A DNA stretch of 64,000 bases from Ceratopteris richardii (lineage: Eukaryota > Streptophyta > Polypodiopsida > Polypodiales > Pteridaceae). This document shows, piece after piece, positions 24,988 to 37,231 of this stretch. Numbering within the stretch: the first letter of the stretch is position 1; each line of letters starts with the position of its first letter. Where the stretch lies: the NCBI GenBank assembly GCA_020310875.1, contig CM035408.1, positions 147,917,407-147,981,406 on the forward strand, in the 5' to 3' direction. A program made the translations under genes and the position numbers. The notes beneath the pieces are model-generated. The model saw nothing but the letters and a program-made list of their open reading frames with translations, made no database searches and had not been told where the DNA came from.

Positions 24988-26371
24988 TGTTGGAAATTTA
25001 GTAGTCCCATAACAAATCTAACAAGTCCCATAAGTCCAGGACCTTCAATATAGGTTCCATAGGTCCAAGATTCCATAGATTCAAGATCTACAACATAAAT
25101 TCTAGCAATCTTCCAATATTAACAAAACTTGAGCATACCATATTTAATCATTCAAATGATGAGACAAAGATAGAGAAAGATTATACAACATGTGTAAAGT
25201 GTTACATAAGCCACTGCTTACTCACACTATCATATATACAAATGTCAATTTACAATGTGGGAGTCAAAATCTCAACCACCTTGTGAACAAAAATAGATGG
25301 AAGAGTATGTACAAATGTAACAAAAATATTCAGATGTATGGACAGAAATCTGAATATATATGAGATGTGTGACTTGATAGGTTCTAGAAGAGTGAATATG
25401 AGTGACATAAAGAGTAAGGATCAGTCTAAAACTCATAATCAGCAAACCCTCATCTAACCTAAGGCTATGGAAGACCCTAAGTCAGACACGCGTGTGAAAA
25501 GATTACATACTTACAAAAGTAGCAAAAAATGCTAAGAAGTTTGCTGCTAGAAATCCTCAAACTCGTATGAACATACCTTCTCGAACACCTCATCCAAATA
25601 TGCATACATCATACATGTACTGATTCTCTTGTACCTATGTCAAATAGGACTCCCCTTGATATGGATGCCACTTCCTCCATAAACTTCAAGTAGTACCTCT
25701 GTGCATAAAGAGAATATGTACGTGAATTCTTAACATAAGATGCAAATCTTATGTTAACCACCATCCAATGTCTTTGAAGTAACCCGAAATCTTCATGTAG
25801 AAGACAATCTTCAAATACATCATGTGAATGACCGATCCACACCACCAAGTTGCTAATAGATAAATCCTCTCCATAAGCAAGAGTGTGAGCACACTCTTCT
25901 TCTTCAAGAAGAACTCTATAAACACTCCTCAACATGCTCCAAAATAGCACCATGGCTGACTCATGTGCTAAGAGCACCACCTCTAATGAGGGACCAAGCT
26001 CCAAAGCTTGTGTTGCAAAAGGTGTAGGATGTATTGAAGTGACCCCAAACATGTTCTTATATAGTATGTTCTTGATAGAATAAAGCACTCCAAAAGCTCC
26101 TCCAATAAAGAAAATCGTAGCGATCTAGGAATAATAAAAAAAACAAAATGCCACCCGTCAGTTCGCATCCACCGCCTTTTTTGAAAAGCATAAAAAAACT
26201 TCACGATCACGCTGCTGTGCTGATGGGTATCGAAGCCGCGTGGGTTTGATGGGAATGCTTTCGCTTAGCCACTTTCGTCGCCTGCTTTTGCTTGTACAAA
26301 GAGTAATAAGAACAGCTACACATTCTATATATTGTGAGCAAAATGAACTATTGAGGCATTGTTTTCGAACA
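24988..26371 (-). repeat. Element E 3' LTR
   Basis: 1384 bp with TG...CA ends. The word TGTTGGAAATTTAGTAGTCC at 24988 recurs at 29505. A minus-strand TATA-like CTATATAAGAAC lies near 26065-26054. Stretches 25159-25500 and 29560-29900 align closely. The 159-codon open frame at 26088-25609 lies in this LTR and has no recognised family. Confidence 0.75.
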
Positions 26372-29300
26372 ATCCCCCCTTCAATGTCACAATGGTATAA
26401 ACTGAACTGAATATGCAACTTCATTCATCTGCAAACTTCATAAGCTTCAAAATTGTACTCCCAAATTGACCTTCAAACCTTTTCTTCAAAAGTCTTCTTC
26501 AAAACTGAATTCTGTCTTTCCTTCAAACTTCAAACAACTTGAACTTGTTGAATATGAACCATAATACTTGAGAAAATATGCAAACTAGATATCCAATAGT
26601 GTACACATCAAGCAATCACTGCTTGACAACAAATATAGCATATACTAACTCTGAACCTGCTATCTCCTATCTTCTCAAACCTGAAAACATACACTAGGAT
26701 CCACATATTTGCATTTACCTTACAAAAGGTTTCTCAACTTCTTTTGCATCATGTAAATACACTAAACAAAATCAAGGACTGAATCTTGGGACTTGTGACT
26801 AACAACTCACAACTTAGTGTGAACACTAGCTGGTTCATCTCTGACTGTACTCAACTCAACTCATGGGTCTCATCAAAATTTCATATCTATGATGTCATCT
26901 TGTTATCATCCTTGTTCTAACTCTAAGTCCTTCATACCTCTTTCCTTCAAAATCTAGAATAAACATATATGTACACACCTCTAAAACATACCTCTCTGAA
27001 ATATCAAGCTTCTCTTCAGTAGAATTTTGGAACCTTCTCTTGAACAGGAACACCTAACAAGAACTTTCTCCAGACATTCTCCTTCTTCCTTCTTCTTTCA
27101 AAGCTGGAACATAAAGAGAAATTGACAAAGGAGATATAGGAATACCTGATATAGGAATACCTGGAATTCTTATAGGTATGAATCTGCATTCTTTCACATA
27201 TGGCTAAAAAACAAGTCTTTATGTTTCATCACCCCCTGGATGATTTAACACTAGTATCCAGAATTCTTTAAATATATGAGACTTTATGAAATCTGGAACG
27301 TCTTCCTTCATGAATATGATCTTTCATAACATTAATACTTGTGTGTGAAACAAATAATCTGAACCCTTTTATTAGCATTGTGCACATGCCAATAGTTTTC
27401 CCTGTCATTCTTCAACTTCCCAAAATCTAGAATAAGGTTAGCCGATCTATCATAAAAACCTTGTTGAAAGCATTTTAGGATTCATAACCTTATGCAACAT
27501 AACAAGTATCTTCTTCTATCTCTCTGCAACACAAATCTGATAGAACTTGAATCTTTGACTTAGTTCTTCCAATGCTAAGAACCTTACAAACAAAGGATAG
27601 ACAATTGAATCATAAATACTCAAGATCTTCAAGACCTTCAAGATCATCCAAGATCATATACGATCATACATGATCATCCAAGATCAATGATCTCTCCAAC
27701 AAAATACCTGTGTAGAATCTGCTCTCATCAAACCTTCATGACTGAATGTTTGATTTGCTACCTAAATGTCTCCAAGTGTCCATGCTTCTCACATAAAGTT
27801 GTAAAAAATTTTCTTTAACCAAATCCTTCCAAGAATCTGCAACTCTTACTTGAAACATAAGTGGACAAACTCTCACCTTGAGAACTCCAGAAGCTACAAG
27901 TTGATACTTCATATCTTCATATTCTACCCGGGTGAAATGTGAAAGTACCTGCTTGACTTTCTTTTGGCTAACTCCACTTCTCAATCAAGTGATAGGATCT
28001 GATGGAACACCTTTTTGAATACAAGCATGTATCCAAAAAATCAAGGCAATCATAGAAAGTAGATTCTTCAACTGACTGGTATATAAAAAATTCTGAATTT
28101 TCTGAAGTTTTCTGAAAATACTGAATATGAGGTAACTAATCCAAACATAAAACCTCTCTTCAAGTCTCCAACATCTTCTAAAAATACTCTTTTACCTCAA
28201 GAGTTAGATAAAGAAGAAATATACTTCTTTGCAACTTGTCATATACAAGTAGCTTTGGATTGACACTCGAAGAATTCTTTGAGGGAATATATAGCTACCT
28301 ACTCAAAATCTTCAACTTATACATAACTCATACACATATGATTCAAAACATATAAGCTACCTTTTTTCTCTCAATGCAATTCTTTGTCAAAATCTACTAA
28401 AACATGACTAAGTATAATGCAAAACAAGAAATTGCTTCTTCTTTAAACTATCTTCTTCACAAGATGTTCTCGTAGACTTGTCTTTGGGTGTAGAGGATAA
28501 AGTAGGAAAAATATATGGAAAATATAAGAGATAATGAAGTCTTACTTTCCTTTTGGAAATGTTGGAATTTCTTCTTTTGCATCTTTCTTCCACTTGATGA
28601 TGCCAACATCTTCAAACTTCTCTTCCATACCTTTTGTTCTCTTCATCTTGAAGTAGCAAGTACTCTTGACTTCTTCAAATGAACTTTTTCTCTTCCTCTA
28701 ATGCTAAGGGTAATAGACAACACAAACATGGTATACAAATGGAAGTGAATATAGAATCATGTTCTACCATCTCCTCATATCTCTGACTCAAAATTTTGCT
28801 TCAAATGTGACTGAATTCACCAACCTTTTGACTGAATGCTGAATTACCTTTCTAGAGTTACCTCTCTAGATACAAAATGTGAGCAAACACTTCCAACCAA
28901 CTTACAACACAAGATTGGCTGAAAACAAAACTGATATGCTCTCCACATTTGTCTTCTTAGATGAGCTTTCTTGCCATGAAAGAGATCTATAAAAAACTCT
29001 GTAGAAAAAACTCTAGATACCTGTTTTGATGTAGCCTTTAACTTTAACTTTCAAAAAATGAAAATGTATAAAAGCACTCCTTGAATCCTTCAAATCTCTT
29101 CATAACTGCTCTTCTAAGATAAGACCCGCCAATGATAATCTGATAGTAGAAACTGATACCTGTGATTTGATGTTGATATGATTCCTTCATTTTCTCTAAA
29201 CCATTGTTCTTCCTTATATTTGAAGTAGCTTTCTCTTCATCAAGTCTTGTTCTTCAAACAATACTTACAAAAGTATTTGACTGCTAATGGATCATCAACT

Positions 29301-29468
29301 TCATACTCCACACTGATGAATAAACATGTAACAAAATTGTCTAATTCTCAAATCTCTACTCATCTAGAGTAAGTGTGTATGTCAAATGTCAAATGTTAGA
29401 AGATGCTCTTACATCATATGTTGTAAACCTGGAAGTCTGGGAACCTGGGAATCTGAGAGCCTGAATGA
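26372..29468 (-). other. Element E interior; no gene seen
   Basis: About 3.1 kb rich in CTTCAA and GAAG words with only short open frames (for example 27984-27736 and 28593-28408 on the minus strand), none recognised. A GATC-dense stretch lies at 27622-27693. No gag, protease, integrase or reverse transcriptase motif was found. Confidence 0.6.
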
Positions 29469-29502
29469 GCTCTGATACCAAAACCCTAAAGCTTTGATAC
29501 CA
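29469..29502 (-). promoter_or_regulatory. Two tandem primer-site-like words of element E
   Basis: On the minus strand TGGTATCAAAGC (29502-29491) and TGGTATCAGAGC (29480-29469) both resemble the initiator methionine tRNA primer site and start 22 bases apart. The first is two bases from the LTR end. Confidence 0.75.
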
Positions 29503-29900
29503 AATGTTGGAAATTTAGTAGTCCCATAACAAATCTCATAGGTCCCATAAGTTGATAGAGAAAGATTAGACAACATGTGTAAAGTGTTATGTAAGCCACT
29601 GCTTACTCACACTATCATATATACAAATGTCAATTTACAATGTGGGAGTCAAAATCTCAACCACTCTATGTGAACAAAAATAGATGGAAGTGTATGTACC
29701 AATGTAACAAAAATATTCAGATCTATGGACAAAAATCTGAATATATGAGATGTGTGACCTGATAGGTTGTAGAGGAGTGAGTATGAGTGACAGAAAGAGG
29801 AAGGATCAGTCTAAAACTGATAATCAACAAACCCTCATCTAACCTTAGGCTATGGAAGACCCTAAGTCAGACACATGTGTGAAAAGATCACATACTTACA

Positions 29901-30727
29901 ATCGGGCTTCTCTGAGTGAGAAAGCATCTGTAAAACTTCTGAGTTTTTCATAGCTATGAGAAGAACTGAGTTTAATTCTGGGTATGAGACTCTCTCCATC
30001 ATCTCCATGTTTGTCTACTGTGTGAGGAGTTTAAAAGTTCAAGTTTTCTAAGCAACTCGATGCCTAGCATCGAATCTTTGTTGATAAGTCATATTTTCAT
30101 TTATCTCTTTCATTCAGTGCTGAAGTGTTTGCAAATCATGACTTTGTCGAAGCAACTCGATGCCTGGCATCGAATTCCAGTTGATAAGTCATATCTAAGT
30201 GTGCATGAAATCACCTATTGTTTTGGTATCTGAAAGCTTCAGGTTTTATGCGGGAAGTCGATGCCTGGCATCGAATCCTTGCTGAAAAGTGGCTAAAAAC
30301 ACCCCAAGTTGATGCCCGACATCGAATTCTCATTGCAAGTCGATGCTAGGCATCAAATTCCATTTTTAGACAAGCGCTTTTTACTATAACACGAACAATT
30401 TCCAATTTTGGCAGTTATATGTAGTCATCTTGTGAAGGCTGTAACTTGAGTTCTAGAGATCCATTTCTTGCATATGATAGCTTGTTGGAAATCTCTTCTC
30501 TTCTACTTTCATCTAACAAAATATCTTGGAGAAATAGTTTTTGTGCTAAGAGAAATTAGCAAAATACTGAAGGTATGTCATTTCAATGACTAGGAATTTC
30601 TGTAGAAGCAAAGTTCTCAGTTTAGACTATCATTTCTCAAAGTTTGGAGTGGCAATGGGTTAATGGTGACCATAGAGGTGTTCTAGTGTCACATTAATTC
30701 ATTTCTTGTGGTGTTCATACATCAACA
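29901..30727 (+). repeat. Copia F 5' LTR (partial)
   Basis: Aligns to 40394-41219 of the 3' LTR. It carries five palindromic words of the form TCGATGCCTGGCATCGA and ends CATCAACA before the primer site. Confidence 0.88.
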
Positions 30728-31154
30728 AGTGGTATTAGAGCAGAAAGGTCCTAAAGAGCAAAAGGCGACAAAGGTATGAGAAGTTTTGGAAAGTTTTCCA
30801 TTAAAGTTTGAAAGGAGAAGCATTTGAAGACACAAGGCATCAAAAGGTTACTTCAAAAGTATCCTCATACACAAAGAACTCCAAAAGGTATTATCCTTTA
30901 TCCTTTAAGCTCACAAGTTGCACCAGAAGAAAAGGAGTATGGCAGATCATATCTTCATTGACAAACTCGACAGAGATAATTACCGTGCATGGGTAATGAG
31001 AATGGAAGCCTTACTTATGAGTAAGGATCTCATGGTATATATAATTGGTGAAGAAGAGAAGCCAGTATTTGAAGATGAAAGCCGACCAAAGAAAGAAGAA
31101 CTTGATGCTTTAAAGCATTGGCAGAAGAAGGATGCAAGTGCAAAAGCTTACATT

Positions 31155-32213
31155 TGTTGGTGTAAATCACAAGCCTACACATTTGGCTTGAAAGATATCT
31201 TGAAGACCCTACATATGTGAAGAAACATAGGAACCATTGCTAGTGGTTAATTACCACTTTATCTCCTTGTAAAAGTCAAATTGACTTGGAATCTTTTGTA
31301 ATCACCTACCAAAAGGATTCGTGGAAAAAGTTATCTCTTTGATTGAAGGAATATCTCCTAGGATATAGGAGCTTGATCATAGGGAGCCAAACGTTTGAAT
31401 TTGAATTCAAATTTTTACTCATTCTCTATAAAAATGGTCATGGAAAAGTCGTGGGTAGAACTCATCACTCTCGAGCTTCTCATTACTGATTTTGAGTGTG
31501 TGTGAGGCCTACACTGTAGCCCACACCTATCTACACCATTAGGCAATGATTTTCATGCCAATGGATTTGTATACAAGTGTTCATTAATACATACATTCAC
31601 ATTGTTCATTTCTGAGTTCTCTGTCATACTACTCAAAAGTCTGCCAACTTGTGAAGTGCATATCTCAGTCATTTCTCAATCAAATTCAGTGATTCAAAGC
31701 TTGTTGGATTCCGCTCAAAGTTTTCTACATATTATCAAAGTTTGAAGAGATTCTATTCAACCATTTAAGAGAAATTCGCATCGAGGTGATCACTGGTCAA
31801 TGTCTGCTACAGTTCTAAAAAATTGGGGGTATAGCTTCATTTGCTAAATTGATTTCTCTTAGGATAGTTTATCTTTTTACATAATTCTACTTGGAATAGT
31901 TAGCTTGCTAAGCTAATTAGACACCTCTAAAAGGAATTTTTCCAATTCCTACTATGCTGGTCATACTGAGCAAAATACCCAGCAGGTGTCAAGACATAAA
32001 TAGAAGGTTTTCTTGAGATTGTGAGTTTCAAAGTTAACTGTTTTGATTCAATCATTGCACACATCACTTCCAAACTACATAGGCCATTTTATGGTGTCAG
32101 TGGAAAGCTAAGGAGGTCCACTTATCAAGTCTGAAGCAAAAGAGGGCTGGTACAAAGCAAGTTTTGGCAGTACCTACTCAATCTCTTGGAGCATCCATCC
32201 ATCTTTCCCAACA
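31155..32213 (+). repeat. Copia C 5' LTR
   Basis: Aligned with 36495-37231. CTATAAAAATGG near 31423 is a likely TATA box. GAATTTGAATTC at 31397-31408 is a 12-bp palindrome kept in both LTRs. Confidence 0.9.
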
Positions 32214-32239
32214 GTGGTATCAGAGCAAACTAAGGTAAA

Positions 32240-33679
32240 ATGGGAGATGGTTTTCCTTCATTCATTGATAAATTGGACAGGAACAACTATCAAGCATGGT
32301 CTTTAAGGATGAAGACCTACTTACAAGGAAGGAGTCTCTATGGATACATCTTAGGAGATGAGGAATTGCCCTCATTCAAAACAAGAGGATTGCCAACAAA
32401 GGAAGAACATGAAAAGCTCAACACATGGTGTGCTAAGGATGCATTGGCAAGGTCTTATTTACTCAACTCCATCTCTTATTTTCTTTTGCCACATATTAGA
32501 AATTGTAAGACATCCCAAGAGACTTGGGAAACCTTGTCATCTTATTTTTCCTCCAACACAAGGGCTAGGAAAAATCAGTTGTGGATTGAATTCACAACAT
32601 TAAGGAAGCAACCTAAGCAAGCTGTTTCAGAATTTGTGACCAAAATTAAAGATGTAGCAGATCAGTTAGCAAGCATAGGAGAAGATATTGAAGAAGAGCA
32701 GATTGTAAGGCAAGTGATCAATGGGATCAAGGCTGATGACAAATGGGAAAGCTTCACCACTGCCATGGACCTTTACATGGACATGCAAATTCCAGATCTT
32801 ACAACTCTCATGGGACAATTGTTTCCTCATGAAGCAAAGCTCAACAAGAATGGAGATACATCCAAAGGTAATAACTCTTCTGCCCTATACACTGATAAGA
32901 AGTCTAAAGATAAAGGCAAGAGCAAGAAAGTGGAAGATGAAGGCTCTACCTCCCAAGCCAACTATGCAGGGAGAGGTAGATCATCAAGAGGAAGGGGCAG
33001 AGGAGGTAAGCAAGGTAGGGGGAGATCCTATAACTCCTCACCATGCAACATTTGTGGTTTATCAAATCATACTACAGATGAGTGTTTCAGGAATTACAAG
33101 AATCATAGAGGAAGAGGATACCAAAGGGGTGGATACTCACAGTCAAGAGGTAGATTCAACCATCACCAAGGCTACAACAACAACTACAACAACAATTACA
33201 ACAATAATTACAATGGCAACTACCAAGGAGGATTCAAATCCAGAAAGGACTACAACAACTACACAGAGGAGCAAGATGACTCTCTTCTGATCATGAACAT
33301 GACTTCAAAATCAGGTACAAATGATGACCACCTATTCTACATTGACTCAGGATGCTCAAATCATGTGGATGGCAATGTAGCACTACTCTCTGATCTTGAG
33401 GAACCAAAAGGTAAGCATCAAGTCCAAACAGGTGATGACACCAAGCACTCACTAGTTAAAGTTGGAAATGTTAAGACTTGTGATGGAAATCAGAATTTGT
33501 TGAGCAAGGTACTCTATGTACCAACCATTACCAAAAATCTAATGAGTGTTGGACAGATTGTGGAGAAAGGTTTGCAGGTTAGATTCAATCAATATGGAGC
33601 ATTTGTGGAGGATCCAAGGCATGGGTTCAAGAGGATTTCTAAGGAGAAAAATCAGGTAGACTTTTCACTTTTGAGTTAG
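32240..33679 (+). CDS. Copia C gag and protease part (fossil element)
   Basis: A 479-residue frame starting 13 bp after the primer site. Residues 1-200 form the UBN2-type gag (IDKLDRNNYQAW near residue 9, and CKTSQETWETL). A lysine-rich linker and arginine-glycine repeats (RGRGRGGKQGRGR, about 250-262) precede a CCHC knuckle (CNICGLSNHTTDEC, about 272-285). An asparagine/tyrosine-rich run (NNYNNNYNNN, about 313) and the protease motif FYIDSGCSNH (about 370) follow. The RG and NY stretches are typical RNA-binding, low-complexity gag tails. Confidence 0.9.
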   Translation: MGDGFPSFIDKLDRNNYQAWSLRMKTYLQGRSLYGYILGDEELPSFKTRGLPTKEEHEKLNTWCAKDALARSYLLNSISYFLLPHIRNCKTSQETWETLSSYFSSNTRARKNQLWIEFTTLRKQPKQAVSEFVTKIKDVADQLASIGEDIEEEQIVRQVINGIKADDKWESFTTAMDLYMDMQIPDLTTLMGQLFPHEAKLNKNGDTSKGNNSSALYTDKKSKDKGKSKKVEDEGSTSQANYAGRGRSSRGRGRGGKQGRGRSYNSSPCNICGLSNHTTDECFRNYKNHRGRGYQRGGYSQSRGRFNHHQGYNNNYNNNYNNNYNGNYQGGFKSRKDYNNYTEEQDDSLLIMNMTSKSGTNDDHLFYIDSGCSNHVDGNVALLSDLEEPKGKHQVQTGDDTKHSLVKVGNVKTCDGNQNLLSKVLYVPTITKNLMSVGQIVEKGLQVRFNQYGAFVEDPRHGFKRISKEKNQVDFSLLS

Positions 33680-36494
33680 AAGACACAAAGAATATTGCAC
33701 TATACAGTTACAAGCATCAAACACTTTCAGAGCTTGAGATTTGGCACAAAAGATTAGGGCATATAGGAGAAATAACTTTGAAGCAAATATGCAGGGACCA
33801 ATGTGTGCTTGGAATACCAAATGTATCCAAGCAACATATGATTTATAAGTGTGGTGCTTATCAATTTGGGAAGTCTCACAGGTTACCCTACTCAAGGAAA
33901 GGTTACATACATGAAGACTACCTAGAGCTTGTCCATACAGATGTATGGGGACCAAGCAAAGACCCCTCAGTCTCAGGTTCAAGGTACTATGTATCTTTTA
34001 TTGATGATTATAACAGATGGACTGTATTGTACTTCATGAAGCACAAAGATGAGGTGTTTAATTGCTGTAAAAAATATCTTGCACTTGTTGAAAATCAGAC
34101 AGGGAAAAATTTGAAGAGGCTAAGGTGAGATGGAGGAGGTGAATACTTCTCCAATGAGTTTGAAAACTTCTTGCAGGACAGAGGCATGAAAAGGGAAATC
34201 ACCACAAGGTATTCTCCTGAACAGAATGGGGTAGCTGAGAGAAGAAATATGTTGATTGTTGAGACAGCTAGGTCTATGTTGAATGAGAAAAAGTTACCTA
34301 ATTATCTATGGGTAGAAAGTGTTTCAACTGCCACTTATCTCATAAAGAGGTTACCATCTAAATCCCTTGATGGGATGACACCCTATGAAGCATGGCATGG
34401 TAAAAGACCCTCACTAGACCATTGCAGGATATTTGGATGTGTAGCATATGTACACATTCCTTCTCAGATAAGAGGAAAGCTAGACCCAAAGGCTGAAAAG
34501 GGCATCTTTATTGGATATGATCTAAATAAAAAAGGATACAAGTTTTATAACCCTTCCAATAAGGGATTCATGGTGAGTAGAGATTTTGTCTTTGATGAAA
34601 ATGATTCTTGGTATGAGAATGAATGCAGGAAGGTTAAACTACCCTATGATTTGGAAGAGGAGTTTCCAAGTCTTGCAAAGGAGAAACCTACTCAGATTGA
34701 GGACTCAAGTTCAGATGATGAAGATACTATCAACCTTGAAGTTAAAGGCATGGAAGTCCAATGGAAAAATGAAGATGAAGAAGCTTGAAGACATACCTGA
34801 ATCTTCAACTCAATCAATCAGGAGATCACATAGAGAAAGCAAAAAACCTATCAGATATGGGTATGATACATCTCTTGTTACTAAACATTTTGTTTATCTT
34901 GCCAAAGATTTGTCAATTGAAGAGCCAGGATCATATGAAGAAGCCATAACCAAGACAGAATGGAAAGAAGCTATGGATGAGGAGATTGAAGCACTCAAGG
35001 AGAGTGATACATGGGAGTTAGTACCAAAGAAGGACTCCATGAAGGTAATAGGATCCAGATGGATCTATAAGCTTAAAGGAAATTCTGATGGCACAATTAA
35101 TAGGTACAAAGCCAGACTGGTAGCCAAGGATTTTGCACAAACCCAAGGCATTGACTATGAAGAGACATTCTCTCCTGTGGCCAAGATGCCAACTATCAGA
35201 GTGTTGGTAAGTATGGCTGCATCAAAAAATTGGAACATGTACCAATTGGATGTCAAGAATGCTTTCTTGAATGGATGGATTTCAGAGGAGGTATATATGT
35301 CACAACCTCCCGGCTATGAGGACCCTAAGAAGGTAACATATGTTTGCAAATTAAAAAAGGCTTTTTATGGATTGAAGCAGGCACCTAGGGCATGGAATTA
35401 TAGGTTAACTACATACCTCCAAGACCAAGGTTTGGTCATGAGCAAGGTAGATACTTCTCTATTCATTAAGAGAAGTAATTAAGAGGTAATATACCTTTGT
35501 GTTTATGTTGATGACATCATAATTACAGGTAATGATGTCAATGGAATCAGACAAATCAAGAGCCAGATGATGAAGGAGTTCAAGATCAATGATCTTGGTC
35601 TATTGAAGTATTTTCTTGGGCTAGAGTTAGTTTATACTAACTCAGGAATATACATTACTCAGAAAAAATACATACATGATATGTTGAAGAAGTTTCACTT
35701 GCAGGATGCCAAAGTAGCAAGCACTCCAATGGAGGTAAACTTAAAATTAAGTGCCCATGAAGGTGATGAAATCAATGACATTACAGGTTATCAAAGTATG
35801 GTGGGTAGCTTGAACTATGCTACCTTAACAAGGATAGATATTGCATATGGAGTTAGTGTGCTAAGTCAGTTTATGCACAAGCCAAGGATACCTCACTTAG
35901 AGGCTACCAAGAGAATCTTGAAGTATCTCAAGGGTACACAGAACCCTGGTTTGTATTTTCCTTACACTTCAGATATTAATATCAAAATTTATTCAGATGC
36001 AAATTGGGTAGGATGCAAGGATGATAGGAGGAGCACTTCTGGATATATTTCTTTTGCAGGTGATAAGCCAATATCTTGGTCTGCAAAGAAGCAACCAACT
36101 GTTGCATTGTCTTCTACAGAAGCAGAGTATAGAGGGCTGGCTAATGCCACACAAGAAGCCATATGGATTAAGCTTTTGTATACAGAATTGGGTTTATATA
36201 CTAGGTCACCAATTATCTTTGGAGATAATACAAGTTCTCTTCACCTTGCAGCTAATCCTATCTATCATGCTAGGACCAAACATATAGAGGTCCATTACCA
36301 TTATGTGAGAGAGAAGTTGATAAGCAAAGACCTTCAACTAACCTATGTGTCAACCAACATGCAGTGTGCAGATTTGTTAACTAAAGCTTTGGATGGAACC
36401 AAACTTTGCAGGTTCAAAGCAATGATTGGATTGCAGGATATACATGAAGATTGAAGATCAAGACCAAGCCAAAATGTTTGGCTTGAGGGGGAGC

Positions 36495-37231
36495 TGTTGG
36501 TTTAAATCACAAGTTTACACATTTGGCTTGAAAGATATCTTGAAGACCCTACATATGTGAAGAAACATAGGAACCATTGCTAGTGGTTAATTACCACTTT
36601 ATCTCCTTGTAAAAGTCAAATTGACTTGGAATCTTTTGTAATCACCTACCAAAAGGATTCGTGAAAATGATTGGAGGAATATCTCCTAGGATATAGGAGC
36701 TTGATCATAGGGAGCCAAAAGTTTGAATTTGAATTCAAATTTTTACTCAGTCTCTATAAAAATGGTCATGGAAAAATCGCGGGTAGAACTCATCACTCCC
36801 GAGCTTCTCATTACTGATTTTGAGTGTGTGTGAGGCCTACACTCTAGCCCACACCTATCTACACCATTAGGCAATGATTTTCATGCCAATGGATTTGTAT
36901 ACAAGTGTTCATTAATACATACATTCACATTGTTCATTTCTGAGTTCTCTATCATACTACTCAAAAGTCTGTCAACTTGGGAAGTGCATATCTCAGTCAT
37001 TTCTCCATCAAATTCAGTGATTCAAAGCTTGTTGGATTCAGCTCAAAGTTTTCTACATATATCAAAGTTTGAAGAGATTATATTCAGCCATTTCAGAGAA
37101 ATTCGCATCGAGGTGATCACTGGTCAATGTCTGCTACAATCCTAAAAAATCAGGGGTATAGCTTCATTTGCTAAATTGATGTCTCTTAGCATAGTTTATC
37201 TTTTTACATAATTCTACTTGGAATAGTTAGC
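36495..37231 (+). repeat. Copia C 3' LTR (partial)
   Basis: Starts TGTTGGTTTAAATCAC directly after the polypurine tract and matches 31155-31904. Copia F coding sequence resumes right after it. Confidence 0.88.

Larger units (their letters stand above)
24988..29900 (-). mobile_element. Element E: large non-coding LTR element (LARD-like)
   Basis: Fossil, minus orientation. The left (3') LTR is 24988-26371. The right (5') LTR is the partial copy 29505-29900. On the minus strand, GGGGGGAT at 26378-26371 is the polypurine tract just before the LTR start TGTTCGAAAACA. Two primer-site-like words stand inside the right LTR. The ~3.1-kb interior has no gag or pol similarity on either strand, which fits a large retrotransposon derivative moved by a relative's enzymes. 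LTR difference is about 6% by hand. It lies in the gypsy protease region at its left edge. Confidence 0.75.
31155..37231 (+). mobile_element. Copia C: well-preserved Ty1/copia element nested in copia F
   Basis: Fossil, the best-kept coding copia here. The 5' LTR is 31155-32213 (1059 bp, TGTTGGTGTAAATCAC...CCCAACA), the primer site 32215-32226, and the gag-protease frame 32240-33679. Integrase (about 33720-34560), reverse transcriptase (about 34930-35640, [12 protein letters not shown] and YVDDIII) and RNase H (about 35800-36454) follow. The polypurine tract GAGGGGGAG is at about 36485-36493 and the 3' LTR (partial) runs from 36495 to about 37231. About four breaks. LTRs differ by about 3.5% by hand count over ~735 bp, younger than its host copia F. 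Confidence 0.92.

Noticed and set aside
25609-26088. 159-codon minus-strand frame as a host gene
   Set aside because: It lies wholly within the LTR of element E, has no recognised similarity, and overlaps the expected promoter region.
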